DNA of 64,000 bases from Sabethes cyaneus (Eukaryota; Arthropoda; Insecta; Diptera; Culicidae): NCBI RefSeq assembly GCF_943734655.1, contig NC_071355.1:11636768-11700767 (forward strand), given 5' to 3'. Below the pieces are notes generated by a model. That model ran no database searches. It was not told the origin of the DNA and was given only the letters and a program-made list of their open reading frames with translations. Positions 44,235-57,126 of the stretch are shown here, piece by piece. The translations under genes were made by a program, and so were the position numbers. Numbering within the stretch: the first letter of the stretch is position 1; each line of letters opens with the position of its first letter.

Positions 44235-44985
44235 GACTTATTTTTCAAACTGTTTAAATGAGCAACTTTGACGGCTTGTTTCAGCATGATATTTTTTTTC
44301 TGTCAAAATATTCGCATCTCATAAAAATTTATCATTAAAACAAAGCCGCATTTAAACATGTGCTAAAATATGAAATTTTTTCACGGCAATTTTGGTCGCT
44401 ACTTTATATCGAGTCCTTCTTATGTGCAACGGTGCAAAAACGGTCTCCACTTCCCTGCTGTTTGGATGACTTCTTGACTCGCGGGACCACTGCAGTTGTC
44501 GGCGCAATTAAAAAACGCGTGTTTTGATACCTATTGGACCACTGTGCATTGTCCGAATAGCATCCACCATAGACTTCCCATTCCAGAACTTTAATCTATT
44601 CCAGAACTAAGTAATTATGGTAATGGTATGCTGATCAGGGATGGAAAAAAACGCTTCTAGCGATCAAGATCATAGGGGCGACCAGATTCAGATTCATTAA
44701 CATCAATAGTTGTAAACGTTAAATATTTTGTCACAATTTGTACAGGTAATGATAAACCTCATGTCAGATCATGTTCATTGCATGATTGCGTTGATAAATA
44801 TAACAGATACAGACGATTGGCTGAATGCAGCGTAAGAATCTCAATACAAACAAGATTAGTAACCTCTTTATTCGCAGCTAGGTAAGATGAAACACTGTGA
44901 TCGACTGCTGAGACTGTTGAGAGAACTAAATCTTCTGATTAATGCTAAAGATTCATAGTTTGTCATGTACTTATCTTATTTATTT
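44235..44985. other. Unassigned stretch
   Basis: AT-rich and non-coding by inspection; no repeat shared with the rest of the window. The TTATTTATTTATTTATTCCC at 44977-44996 may be the 3' tail region of the neighbouring minus-strand LINE. Confidence 0.4.
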
Positions 44986-44989
44986 ATTT

Positions 44990-46428
44990 ATTCCCTAACA
45001 TCATCGGACTACTTGGTCTTGGCATCCAAAAAAACTCCCAGATCCTTCACAAGATACTCCCGTTGAATTGGTTGACTGTTTATCAAGTAACGATGCTCAA
45101 TTGGAGATTTCTGTCTGGTGAAACTTACTACTGAACACTTTGCGACACTAATGTTAAGCCTGTTGTTGATGCACCAACTCAAAAAAATATTTATGGCCTT
45201 TGCAGGTCTTCGTAATCAGCAGCTGAACGGATAACCTTAAATAGCTTAAGATCAGCATACACAATTTTACACCCTGAAGGAAGTGCTGAACAAACATCGC
45301 TAAAGTACAATGAGAAAAGGAGCGGTCCAAGGTTGCTTCCTTGTGGGACGCCAGATGTGCTTTGAAAACTCTGAGACTCAGTATGGCCAAGCTCTACAGA
45401 AAGATGACGGTCGGACAGGAAAGAGTTGAGCCAGTAAACATACGGCCCCGAAGCACCTAAGCGCTGCACTTTAGCGAGAAGTATAGAATGGTCAACGCGA
45501 TCAAAAGCTGCTTTGATGTCGGTATACACTGTGTCAATTGGAGCACCATGTTCCATGTACTGAGACAGAAAGAATAGAACTCGACAAGATTAGTAAAATC
45601 CATGCTGGTCTGTACTGATATAATGTGCGACACTACGCTGTAAATAATCACCGATAAGGACCTCAAATATTTTTGAGCAGGCACAGAGCGACGTGATTCG
45701 ACGTGATGTACTGTACGGATCTTGATCTGTGCGTGTGGTGATAATTCACAGATTTGATCAAAATCACTAATTTTCCATCCCTGATTGTGTGGTTTGCCCG
45801 GAATGTGTGTTATAGGATGTTTACAAATTGCTTGGAGAGTCACCGTCAGCATGTAGTGGTCGTCAGTCAAACTGAAAAGTGGCAAAGAGCTGCCCGCGAA
45901 ATATTTGGTGAAAGACTTCCTGTTAAAACGGAATATCACATTTGACGATCCTGCCTAAATAAACCGGATTAGAGATCCGCAAGGTACGTTCATAGCTGCT
46001 CAAGCGTTTTGTAAATCGGAAATGGGTCAATGGAGCAGGTTCGATTATTGGAGATCGCGGTCAACACCCCGTTCGCCGTCGAATTTTCCGCTCCTCTGCT
46101 GATTGCGATCTCGTCTAAAGACGGAAAATTCACTCCCAAAAAGCTCCTCTCGTTAAGCCAAGTTCCCTTCAAAACGATTATATCGAAGTTCGACTCTTTT
46201 ACAGCAATTATAATAGTCATCGATCTGGGTTCGAAATCCGCGCACGTTCTGGTAGTAAATCAGCAGTATATTGGACATCCGCTGTTGGTTGGGCACAGAA
46301 CTGGAAACAGGGACTGCGTCATCGGGAGTACTGTTGCAGGAGTTGTAGCACTTGCCTAGAGTGGAATTCCGGGAGCCTCGTTCCGTACACCAACACGCAG
46401 GACCGGAACAACTATTGTTCACTGACAA
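44990..46428 (-). pseudogene. CR1/Jockey-like LINE remnant (endonuclease and RT)
   Basis: From 46330 the minus strand codes ILLIYYQNVRGFRTQIDDYY (APE endonuclease start) and ESNFDIIVLKGTWLNERSF. In the latter, the family's TETWL has become KGTWL, so the catalytic glutamate is lost. After a deletion and frameshifts, APIDTVYTDIKAAFDRVDHS (motif A intact), SGPYVYWLNSFLSDRHLSVE and STSGVPQGSNLGPLLFSLYF (motif B) follow, then GCKIVYADLKLFKVIRS. Here YADD has lost one aspartate codon in frame (YAD-LKLF). The thumb CINNRLNISVAKCSVVSFTR and QREYLVKDLGVFLDAK end near 45010. The style fits the CR1 or Jockey clades; I cannot decide which. Both catalytic centres are inactivated. Confidence 0.85.
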
Positions 46429-46429
46429 G

Positions 46430-49400
46430 AATGACTTGACTACGTTCAGAAGATCTGGGGCTACGTTAATGCCGAAATGGAGATGGAAAGATCGACGTGT
46501 GAGGCAAAGCTGGGAATAGATTGTGTTTTAGCGGTCATCAGAAAACAATGACTCTGATACTTTCCAGGGTATACGTTTTGAAGGTTTCGATCTGTACAAC
46601 CGGGCCGGGACGACAGATGCTAGAAACGTTGCGTCTCCGATCGACCGAGAGTGAAGTGACGTAAGTGCTCGTAGAGGCAGAAATAACTACATTCCCGAAT
46701 ATCCTGGAACTGCAACTGGATCCGAAGTCGTCTCAGGAGTTAGTATGATCCGTAGGATGATAGGCGACGAGAGGACGTTTGAAGATGCCCAATAGTTTTT
46801 TGAGATGGCTACCTCAAACTTTCTAAAGAGAAGACCTTACGGCCAGGTCCCCGTGTTTAGTGCAGTTTTATGTCCATCCCTATTTTAAACGAATTGAAGT
46901 GCTTAGCAGACAAGTCTGCATTCTTTTTAGCCTAGGGAATGATCTTGAACGGTCCATCACACTGCAAACATTCCTTTACCAGATCAGTTTCAGCTTTGAC
47001 GCTAGGGTGAATTTTGGACCGGAACTGCCAGAATAAATCCGTCAGAGTTATAAATCTGATATAATATTGCTATATCCACTTGATCGGGTAGACAGTCTTC
47101 CAGTTATTAGTCTGTTCAACAGACTCTGTTGATTGGATTGTCGGATTTACGTTTGCTTAATATCTTCAAAGTTTTCGATAAAAGGTACATCACATCGGCA
47201 TTCGTGTTGCAAAATGGCATCCAGCTTCCAATTTCAGAAATCAGCTATTAACCTTACCTTCTGGAAAGAACCTGGGTACTTTTTTACGGTGACACTCATT
47301 CAAGAAAACTAATTGTCTTCCAACAAAACTCGCTCAATCGAAAAGCACCTTTATACGGCAAATAATCAATTTAAGGGTTGGTTAAGTTATTGACCGTATA
47401 AGCTTATTGAAATATTGAAATATACTCTTTTGAAATAAATAAACATTTACACTGACCTCATTTGATCGTGCTTGATGTGATAAAGCAAGTGTTGAAAAAA
47501 ATTTGCTGTCAGGCAATTGCAATAATTTTCAAACCGAATGTACCCCAGTTCAAGACAGAAATCATCGAATAACATTCTTCCTACGAATAGCAAACTGTTT
47601 TCACCATCCGTATCGTACCGATAAAGTTGTGAAAACATCCAATCGACAACCTGTCATTCTGCTTCCATTATAGTTTCACTAATGCTATGCGCTCGGTTGA
47701 AGCCGGTAAGAAGGCTGCCCGGTTTCCATTCTGTAAGCGAGAAACGGCGATCTTTTCCGGATGGATTACGGATTACACAAGAGCGAGAGAGAGAGACAGA
47801 TAGAGCTTTGGACAAAAAATACAAATACCTTTGAACAATGCTGGCAAAGCAGCTGAATCCTCTCAAGACTTTACGTCGTAGTTTGCCGTTTCTCTGCCAA
47901 CCCACTGACTGTCTGGGGTGGCTACCGCCGCCGTGAGAATTTACCAGGTCAGGTCGGACAGTGTGGGACAAAAGAAGCTGCACCCACCTTTGGAGCGCAT
48001 CCCGTACGTCCGTACATCGGTGTAACCCAGCCAGTAGATAATGCAACCAGTTTTTCGTTGTAAATTGTGACTTAAGCCCCCGGTTCCGGCTGCTGGTTCG
48101 GATTTCACTCCGCTTCGCCACTCCAATTGTGCTATTCCCTGTCGATTTGTTTGCTTGTGTCAGCATTCGACCATTATTGCCGTGTATCTTGGAAACTGTC
48201 GTCTTTTTCTGCACGGTAAGATGGAAAGCTTTCTGTTCACCGAACAACGTGAGGAGTAAAAACATACAAATACCGGCCCTAAGTCGATTGAAAGGTAGGT
48301 CCAGCTCGATTTATTTAACATCAGCGTTGTTAGAGTAAGCCGTAAATTTTAATGTAACATTTGTAACGATTTTGGGTCAAAATTCATTAGCAGATAAAGC
48401 TGTAAAGATTTTCAATCAATTTCATGCACAATAATTTCGATTATGTGAGCATCTGCTAGTCAATATATTCAATATACCTAGTATATGAGCTCATATTCCT
48501 TTCGGACCGTGTAGATTGTGGAAACTTGTGCTGAAATATTATGTACAACGTGAAACGGAAGCCCAACACTGACCAAACCGCAGCCGGGAAAGTGGCTGGG
48601 GAGGAAAAAACTATCCAAGCACATAACATGGTAAGCCAACAATGGGGCGTTTGTTGTCATTTCGTATTCCCAAGATGTTTCTTTCGGAACAGAAAAGCAG
48701 GAAAACTATTCAGCTGTGAGCTTCTTTCAGGCTTTTGTGGTGAGAGTAATCGTCTGTGGCTGTGTACCTTTCCGATCAGAACCAAATCATGCCAAATAAC
48801 TGCTATATAAAATAGGACAGAGACAGAATGCTGCTTAAATCATGCGAGGGTAACGCTGTCGATTGTTGACCTTGCCGGTTATATTTTGCACCATCGGATG
48901 GGAAATCGGCGCCGTTACCTTGTCAATTGAAAAGCAATCGGTTTGCCAACGAAAAGAACGCCGTCGTCGGGGCTGTCAAAGTCGCTGTGTAGCTCTTGCG
49001 AACGCCAAACAATGGGGATCCGGCGCAGGGATTCCGGCGTCCCCTACCCGACGACGACGACGCAGCAATGCTCTCCGCATGGCAGGCGAACGTGTGATGA
49101 ATGGACTGCGGGGAGGACATACCTTACAGAATGGATAATCTCTATTGACAATATGACGATAGTGGGGCTTTTCTTCCTCATCCCCCCCAGATATGCATCC
49201 CAGAATAGGTCTTTTGAATTGAAGGTTTAGAATTTCAAAGTTAAGCAATTCAGGAATCTTTCAAGGATTTTATTTCCCAGCATGAATGGACAGGGTCGGC
49301 GAGACTGAGTGTTATTGATAGGTTCATCGTTTTCCTTGAATTAAAAATAAACGTGTTTCTATGGATTATGCATATTTGATGAAAAAGAGGCAAGACGCAT

Positions 49401-49440
49401 GATACAAACAAGACGTGAAACACATTTAAAAGGTATTTAT
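46430..49440. other. Unassigned 3-kb stretch
   Basis: The part next to the LINE (46430-47060) could contain its ORF1, but only weak hints are visible (a minus-strand KECLQCDGPFKIIP near 46940-46980). A 203-codon minus-strand ORF at 47654-48265 has no recognisable domain, and overlapping frames are also partly open. GC-rich patch at 48940-49130 with ACGACGACGACG. I see no supported gene. Confidence 0.4.
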
Positions 49441-49444
49441 TAAC

Positions 49445-49905
49445 AAAACGAGGATTACAAGGCCACAAAAAGATGGTCAAAAGACAACAAAATGCTAACG
49501 GAACGGCAACAAAGCGATAACAAAACGACGACAATGAAAACATACGACAAATGGAAAACAAAAACAACAAAAACAAGATAAAAAGACGACAAAGAAGTGA
49601 CAAAGTGACAACAAAAAGGCGACAAAAGGTAACAATAAGATGACAAGAGCACAAAAAAGCAAGAAAATGGCAACAAGAGGAGAAAAACGATAAAAAGACA
49701 GCAAAAATACGCCAAAAAAACGACAAAAAGAAGCCAAATAAGCGTCAAAATAAAAAGAAGACAAAAAAATGATAAAACGACGACTAACGAAGAACAAACA
49801 AATAACAAAAGCACGATAAAAGATAACGAAGAGACAATAAAATGACGACAAAAGAAAAAAAAATGATAAAAAGATGCGAAAAAGCAAAAGACATAAGATA
49901 CAGGG
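49445..49905. repeat. Degenerate purine-rich array 4
   Basis: About 460 bp of GACAACAAAA, GACGACAAAA and GATAAAAAGA words at 9-12 base spacing, like 33440-34080. The minus-strand F/L/V/S-rich ORFs are artefacts. It runs straight into the AGACTAA heptamer array. Confidence 0.7.
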
Positions 49906-49926
49906 CTAGTCTTTAGCCTAAAGCCT

Positions 49927-50566
49927 TTAGACTAAAGACTAAAGACTAAAGACTAAAGACTAAAGACTAAAGACTAAAGACTAAAGACTAAAGACTAAAG
50001 ACTAAAGACTAAAGACTAAAGACTAAAGACTAAAGACTAAAGACTAAAGACTAAAGACTAAAGACTAAAGACTAAAGACTAAAGACTAAAGACTAAAGAC
50101 TAAAGACTAAAGACTAAAGACTAAAGACTAAAGACTAAAGACTAAAGACTAAAGACTAAAGACTAAAGACTAAAGACTAAAGACTAAAGACTAAAGACTA
50201 AAGACTAAAGACTAAAGACTAAAGACTAAAGACTAAAGACTAAAGACTAAAGACTAAAGACTAAAGACTAAAGACTAAAGACTAAAGACTAAAGACTAAA
50301 GACTAAAGACTAAAGACTAAAGACTAAAGACTAAAGACTAAAGACTAAAGACTAAAGACTAAAGACTAAAGACTAAAGACTAAAGACTAAAGACTAAAGA
50401 CTAAAGACTAAAGACTAAAGACTAAAGACTAAAGACTAAAGACTAAAGACTAAAGACTAAAGACTAAAGACTAAAGACTAAAGACTAAAGACTAAAGACT
50501 AAAGACTAAAGACTAAAGACTAAAGACTAAAGACTAAAGACTAAAGACTAATGACTAAAGACGAAA
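49927..50566. repeat. Homogeneous heptamer array (AGACTAA)n
   Basis: About 90 tandem copies of AGACTAA with almost no substitutions. The left edge carries a small hairpin (AGTCTTTAG..CTAAAGACT). The right edge decays through AATGACTAAAGACGAAAAACG into the degenerate GYCGAAA array. Confidence 0.97.
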
Positions 50567-51143
50567 AACGAATATCCAAAATCTCAAGTCAGAAGTTGAT
50601 AGTTGGCCATCAGAATACGGGAAACAAAAGTCCAAATTCGAAGACCGAACATCGAAAATCTGAAGTCGAAAATCGAAAGTTAAAAGTCAACAGTCAGAAT
50701 TCAAAACAAATAAGAAGTCTTAAAGAAAGAAATACAAACTCGAACATCAAAGGTTCAAAAGAAGGAAAGTCGAAATTTAAATTCAAAATTGTAAATTAGC
50801 AAGTCCAAAGTCGAACATCTTAAGATGGAAATCGTACGCCAAAAGTGAAAACCAGAAAATCTAAATTCGAATTTTGAAGGTAGATTGTCGACCAGCAATA
50901 AAAAACAATACGAAAAAGTCACAAGACATGAAAACTGCACATAGTGAAATTGAAGAAAAATTGCAACGAAAATAGCCGTCAATGTTCCAAATTCAAAGTT
51001 TGAGGTTAAAACTAGAAATTCCTTTTTAATGCAAACCCCGAATAGCATCTCTAAAATCTAAACTGGTAATGCGAGAATCAAGCTTCGAAGACCGAGAATA
51101 GAGCCAGAGTTCGAAAATCTCAAACGAAAAACAAGAAGAAAAA
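50567..51143. repeat. Degenerate heptamer array (GYCGAAA-like), left part
   Basis: Words GTCGAAA, ATCGAAA, GTCAACA and TTCAAAA recur at about 7-base spacing with many insertions and substitutions. Continuous with the arrays on either side. Confidence 0.65.
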
Positions 51144-51470
51144 TAAAAAATGAAAAATGAAAAATGAAAAATGAAAAATGAAAAATGAAAAATGAAAAAT
51201 GAAAAATGAAAAATGAAAAATGAAAAATGAAAAATGAAAAATGAAAAATGAAAAATGAAAAATGAAAAATGAAAAATGAAAAATGAAAAATGAAAAATGA
51301 AAAATGAAAAATGAAAAATGAAAAATGAAAAATGAAAAATGAAAAATGAAAAATGAAAAATGAAAAATGAAAAATGAAAAATGAAAAATGAAAAATGAAA
51401 AATGAAAAATGAAAAATAAAAAATGAAAAATGAAAAATGAAAAATGAAAAATGAAAAATGAAAAATGAAA
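51144..51470. repeat. Homogeneous heptamer array (AAAAATG)n
   Basis: About 46 tandem copies of AAAAATG with a single variant (AAAAATAAAAAATG near 51415). On the minus strand it yields an FIFHFSF-repeat ORF, an artefact. Confidence 0.97.
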
Positions 51471-53640
51471 AAAGAAATCTGAAACTCGAAACCCGAAACC
51501 CGAAAGCCGGAATGCGAAAACTAATAGCCAAAAGGCGAAACCGAAAGACAAAGGAGAAGGCCGGTAGCCGAAAGACGGAAGCTGAAAAATGAAAGCCGAA
51601 ATCCGAGAGTCGAAATCCGAAAGTCAAAATCCGATAGGGGGAACCGCAGAACAAAAGCCGAAAAGCAAAGGCTGTTAACCGAAAATTGAAAGCCGGGAGC
51701 CCAAAGACGGAAACTGGAAGCCGAAAGCCGAAAATCGAATGCTAAAGGTCCAAAGCAGAAGGTCGAAAGGCAATATTCGAAGGTCGATAGCTGAAAGGTG
51801 TAATCCGAAATCCCACAGCCGAAAGTCAAAAAGCGAAAGCTAAAAGTTGAACGCCGAATGTCGAAAGACAAAGACAGAAGACGAAAATCGAAAGAGAAAA
51901 GCCGGATGTCAAAAGGCAAAGATAATAATTCGAAATCCGAAAGACGAAAGCCGAAATCCGAAAAATGGTAGCCAAATGGCGAAAGCAAAAGACAAAAACC
52001 AAAAGTCGAATAACGAAGGCAAGGAGCCGAACGATGAATGCTGCAAGCTGAAAGCCGAAACCCGAAAGTCAAAATCCGAAACCTAAAAGCCGAAAGGCGC
52101 AATCCCAGAACAAAAGCTGAAAGCCGAAAAGCGAAGTTCAAGAGCCGAAACTCGAAAGCCGGGAGCCAAAAAGCTATGGTCAGGAGCCGAAAGTCGAAAG
52201 CCCAAAATCGAATGCACAAAGTCCAAAGCCGAAAGTCGAAAGCCGAAAGCTGACATCCGAAATCCAAAACACGAAAGTCGAAAACTGAAATTCGTCAGCC
52301 TAAAGTCAAAAGAAAGAAGCCAAAAGATTACCGAGAGCTGAAATAAAAATTTCAAAAGTCGAAAATCGAAAGCTAAAATTCTAAAATTTGAGAGCCGAAA
52401 GTCAAAAGAAAAAAGTCGAAAGCCGGAAGGCGAAAGGCGAAAGTCGGGAGCCGTAAAATGAAACTCAATACCCGAAAGCCGAAAGCCTGAAACTAGAAGC
52501 CGAAACCTGAAGGCCGAAAACCAAAGGTAAAAGTTGAAAGCCGCAAGCCAAAAGACAAAACTCAAAACCCGAAAGCCGATATTAGGAAATCGAAAACTGA
52601 AAGTAGAACACCGAAAGTCAAAAGCCAAAGGCCAAAAACTGAAAGTTAGAAGACAAAAACCGAAAGCCGAAAGCTAAAAGAGACCAACGACGAAAATCGA
52701 ATGATGAAAATTACAAGTCGTAAGCTAAAAGACGAAATCCGAAAGGCGAACGATGGAAGCCGGAAGCCGAAAATCGGATGCCGGAAGGCCCAAAAGAAAC
52801 CCAAAGACAAAAAACCAATAGCCGAGAAGGGAAAGCCAAAAGACAAAACTCAAAACCCGAAAGCCGAAATTAGGAAATCGAAAACTGAAATTCGAACATC
52901 GAAAGTCAAAGACCGAAGGCCAAAAGCTGAAAGCTGAAAAGACAAAAACCGAAAGCCAAAAAGCTGGGAGCCGGAAATCGAAGTCTAAAGGTCAAAAACC
53001 AAGAGATCAACCAAGACGAACGCCGAAAAGCGAAAGTCAAAAACCAGAAATGTAGAATATCAAAAGCCGAAGGCCGAAAGCTGAGAGATAAAAACCGAAA
53101 GCGAAACCAAAAGACCAAAGACGAAAATTGAATGATGAATATTTTAAATCGAAAGCCAAAAGACGAAAGCCGAAAAGTGAAAGCCGTAGACCAAAAGACA
53201 AAACTCAAAACCCGAAAACCGAAATTAGGAAATCAAAAACTGAAATTCGAACATCGAAAGTCAAAGACCGAAGGCCAAAAGCTGAAAAGACAAAAACCGA
53301 AAGCCGAAAAGCCGGGAGCCGGAAATCGAAATCTACAAATCGAATGTCGAAAGAAGATAGAACAAAGGATGAACACCGAAAAGCGAAAGTCAAAACCCAA
53401 AAGTTGAAAGTCGAAAGACAAAAGACAAAAGCTGGAAGCCGAAGACCGAACGCTTAAAGTCAAAAACCAAAAGGAAAACCAAAAAGACGAAAGCCGAAAA
53501 CCGAAAACCGAAGGGCGAAAACTAAAAGCCGAATAGTTAAACCAAAAGATAATAACCGAAAGCCAAAGAGAAAAAATGGAAACCGTTGAACAAAAATCGT
53601 AAAACGATGAACGAAAGACGAAACACGAAAAATAAAACAT
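51471..53640. repeat. Degenerate heptamer array (GCCGAAA/GTCGAAA), right part
   Basis: About 2.2 kb of decayed GCCGAAA and GTCGAAA units, in-phase in many short runs (for example 52205-52255). Higher-order duplications exist: CAAAACTCAAAACCCGAAAG and AGGAAATCGAAAACTGAAA occur near 52555-52610, 52845-52900 and 53200-53250. Minus-strand ORFs of up to 248 codons with an FRLSAFG-type 7-residue period are artefacts. Confidence 0.85.
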
Positions 53641-53644
53641 GTAA

Positions 53645-55910
53645 AACTAAAGATTGAATACATTTATATCCTTTAAATTTATCTAAAGACATAAATAATA
53701 AATATAAATCAATAATGAATTTGTCTAAAGACAAATAGTCATTTCAGTCGCTGTTGAGTCGTTACATATTTGTTTTTTATTTTGTAAAATAAAGAAGGAA
53801 TGTCATCTGCTTTATCTAGAACTGCCCACCCTCAAGTTTCATTACCATATCAAATTTACTACTTAGACCTAAGAAACCGAAAATAAAGTGCCAAAACCGG
53901 CAAAAACCGGCTGTCCAACGCCAGTTTGCTGCTAAACAAACCAAAAACGTACCGACGAAACCGCACGTTTGTCCTCGTCCGTTCTTCCTCGAAGGTCACC
54001 CCGAAGGGGGGAGGTTCGGGGGGCCTAACTTCTGACCTGACCTACCTACTAAAGCTGAACGACATAAGAGAGAGAGCTGGCTGTTCGGTTCACGCGATGA
54101 AGAAAAAAGTCCTTGTTTTGATTGACGGCAGCCTAGTTCATGAAAAATGCTTCCTTTGGCTTCGACCGGTGCGGCACGGCACGGAAGCTGGTGTGCGATC
54201 CACGGCCAGCTGCAAAACCGGACCGGTCGTGCGACGTACTTTCGGCACTGCCGGCCGGTGTTGGCCCCTCCGGCGAAGAACACTAAACATAATGAAGGTG
54301 GCGTCGAGCTGGGAGTAATTAATCTCTCTTCAGTTGCAGACCTGTGCAGACCGGGTCTCGTTTTTTCAACATTTCACCATCGATGGATGGTGAAGTTCGG
54401 TGCTGGGATGCTGTTGATTTTTCATCCCTTTTGACCTGTATCCGAATCCATTTGCCCTTTAGCCAGATTGGGTTTTCCGATATGGTATATTTGTGCTGAT
54501 TGATAACTTTTCAACTTCGATGTTCGGCCTGTTGGGATTGAGTAATGGATGGCAGTACGATGGAAAGTTTGTGATGACAAGGTCATGTTCGGTTCGAACC
54601 CAGGGTCAACATGTATGGTACAAATAACCCCACAGGCAGCGACATCGTATCCAATTAAAATCCGTAGTCCATTAGCGTTCTCTTCTATCGATTATAACGT
54701 CACGCTCTGAAAGTTAGCCCGCAAGTCACTAAGTGTCTACTATTAAGTTATATTTTTCGTCTAACGAGTTAAGATTGTTTCCTGCTGATTATAAATCCTC
54801 CAACTACAGCCAGCCAGCGCTTCCGATTTCCCTCACTGCGCTGACTTTGTACAGAATCCTAGCACCTGCCGGCCGGTAGCACGGCACAAAGTGAACCAAC
54901 TATATTCGGATCGACCAACCCCGGAGCTTCCGGTCAGGGAAACCCTCAACCGCAACCACCTTTCCAAACAACCATTACGTGCAAATAAAACTAGACATAA
55001 ATTTGTTATAAAACACCTACTATCTTTTGTATAAATCGCAAATTTTACAGCCCGCATTGCACTCTCCACATACACACAAACACACAGACAAAGCCATTGG
55101 CATTATGTGCGGGGATATTAAAGCAATTCGTTTTGAGGTAACTTTTTTTCGCCACCACACATTTCCCAACCATTCGCTTTTATGCGCTCGCTCGTTTGCG
55201 CGTTGGTCGGTTGGTTGGCTAGACTTTTCCGCTGCGACTCAGCTCTCGCCAAGTCGGGGTAAGCAAGCCCCAAATGCAGCGGTAGTGGTGGGACGTGGGA
55301 GATAGAAAAGAGTGGAGCAATGAAGAGAGAAAAAAAAACTTTCCTAATGCCCTCTGAAAATAATCACCGAAAAAACGACGTAAATATAGCACCAAATGGA
55401 CTGAATTGCTGTTGAATGCGCCGAAAGGGGACAGGCTAACCATTCTTTCTTTTTTTTCGACTTTCCGACAGGATAATGTCGGCGTTGAATGCGCTTAAGG
55501 TGAAACAGATTCACACGCTGAACAGTAGCTGAATGCGCGCGTGAAATGTGTTTGTTTGTATATGTGTGTGTGCGTATGTATTGTGTGTTTGGAAATGTTT
55601 TGCGGTTCCGGAAAATCGACATTGCATGTTTTGTTTGTTTGAAAAAGAAAAAGAGAATCTCAACATAATAACAAATTAATTCAATTGTTATGTCCGTTGG
55701 TTAATTGAACGTGATTTATAATCGTAAAGCTTTTCATACAAAAAATGTAGCGTTATTTTACATTCAATCGTGGTTACTATTGAGTTGTTTTTTAGTCATT
55801 GAATCGTTCAATGAAATTGATTTTCAACGTTGTATCATGACGGATGTCACAAACGTTGAAAACATGTACAATGCTAGACGAATTTCTGAGATCCTATCAA
55901 TGAATTTTTT
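53645..55910. other. Unassigned stretch with a GC-rich island
   Basis: The island at 53930-54310 and the interval 54820-55310 are GC-richer and may be single-copy host DNA; ORFs up to 130 codons are open on both strands without family resemblance. Short TG-rich runs near 55545-55590. No transposon end recognised. Confidence 0.4.
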
Positions 55911-55914
55911 GTTT

Positions 55915-56158
55915 AGGCCATTACAAATATTTTATAAAGTTTTTGTCCTTCCGGTGTTGGGCCACCTTAAAAAAAAACAAAGTGAAATTTTTAATCGAGC
56001 AAAAAAATGGGTTTTAAGCATTTTCATTTGTAGTTTAAACGTGGAAACCAAATCTATTCTTGCTTTTAATATATACGTTATTATTTTCCATGCAAAAATC
56101 TACGAAAAAAAGACAAAAACGAAAGAAATTTTTTTTTTGACGATTTTCGGCATTTATT
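55915..56158 (-). mobile_element. MITE family T, copy 3 (partial)
   Basis: In reverse orientation it matches the right half of copy 1: TTAGGCCATTACAAATATTT, TATAAAGTTTTTGTCCTTCC, GGTGTTGGGCCAC, TTTTTAATCGAGCAAAAAAA, TATACGTTATTATTTTCC, GCAAAAATCTACGAAAAAAA. The other end is missing after GACGATTTTCGGCATT. The 171-codon ORF across it is not a real gene. Confidence 0.8.
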
Positions 56159-56455
56159 GTGCTGTTGAATTAGTTCCCAATTACATAAAAAGAGCTTACA
56201 GTAAAAGTAAATGTTACTAGCAAATTTTTCACGATCCATGTCCATTTAACATCAATAATCATGTTTAATCTATATAAACACTATTATTCAGGCTCCCCTT
56301 ATTTCACATTCATGAGCGTTGCCATGACTACGAGTAAACAAACAAGTAATGTCCGTGAAATTGCAGTTATACACTCGGTATAAGTCGTAGTTTATAATTC
56401 ACCGTGTAAAAAATCATTATTACATATTCGTTACTAAAAACAACTTGGAAGTTAA

Positions 56456-56972
56456 CCCTCTAACAAGCAACATCGTAAAAACGATGCGATCGAGCAAATG
56501 ATTACTCTATCATGAAAGTACACTCAAAAGAAGCTCGAGTGTTGATTTTCAGGGGAAAATATTTAACTGGAGGACCGCTAGGTATGAAATAATCCAATTT
56601 CTCTTTTTAGTTTTTCATGCCTAACGCTCTACCCAAATATTTTTTCAGTTCAAATATATCACAAAATTGAAAAAAAGCATGTAAATTACTCATAGGAATA
56701 AATTGAGATAGAACATTCTGTTCTAGGTGTCCTTTTTCTTCAAACGTAAAAAAGGGAATATTCGGACCATAAATTTTTTCCGTATTTTTCGAAATTCTTG
56801 CTTTTGAAAGATAACTTATGAACGCATGGTCAGAATGTTGTGATATTAATATCAACATGTCAGGAAATCTGTTCTAAACATATTTCTCATATTGTCAATT
56901 CACGACAAATTTCATATGTGGCTCTGGAGCTGGAGCGAAGGCCGTCTACAGACGGTCTTACTCGTTAGAGGG
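56456..56972 (+). mobile_element. TTAA-type MITE, copy 2 (piggyBac-like, complete)
   Basis: CCCTCTAAC at the left and GTTAGAGGG at the right are perfect inverted ends with TTAA on both sides (56452-56455 and 56973-56976). Homologous over its length to 13358-13806. Compared with that copy it has an extra segment near the right end (about 56893-56945, CTGGAGCTGGAGCGAAGGCC). No coding capacity; it would depend on a piggyBac-type transposase in trans. Confidence 0.88.
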
Positions 56973-57126
56973 TTAAGTTAGATTTTCGAGACTTTGCCAC
57001 GATGAGCGGCGGCGTTGCAATAAAATATTTAAACAATCGACGATGAAAAATAAAAAAAATAGGCGTATGAATCTTAATTGAGCTCAAATCTCAGCATTTG
57101 GTGGAGTTTTCTGTCCCAGAGAGCTG

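Noticed and set aside
47654..48265. 203-codon minus-strand ORF
   Set aside because: No recognisable domain, overlapping open frames, no promoter or splice context. Length alone is not enough.
51058..53640. Minus-strand ORFs of up to 248 codons rich in FRLSAFGF or FIFHFSF, and plus-strand K/R/S-rich ORFs
   Set aside because: Seven-base repeats read in three frames give a seven-residue period without stops; no independent evidence of a gene.
22068..54325. Shared 15-mer GGGAGTAATTAATCT at 22068 and 54311
   Set aside because: A 15-base match between two points in 64 kb is expected about once or twice by chance, and the flanks do not match.
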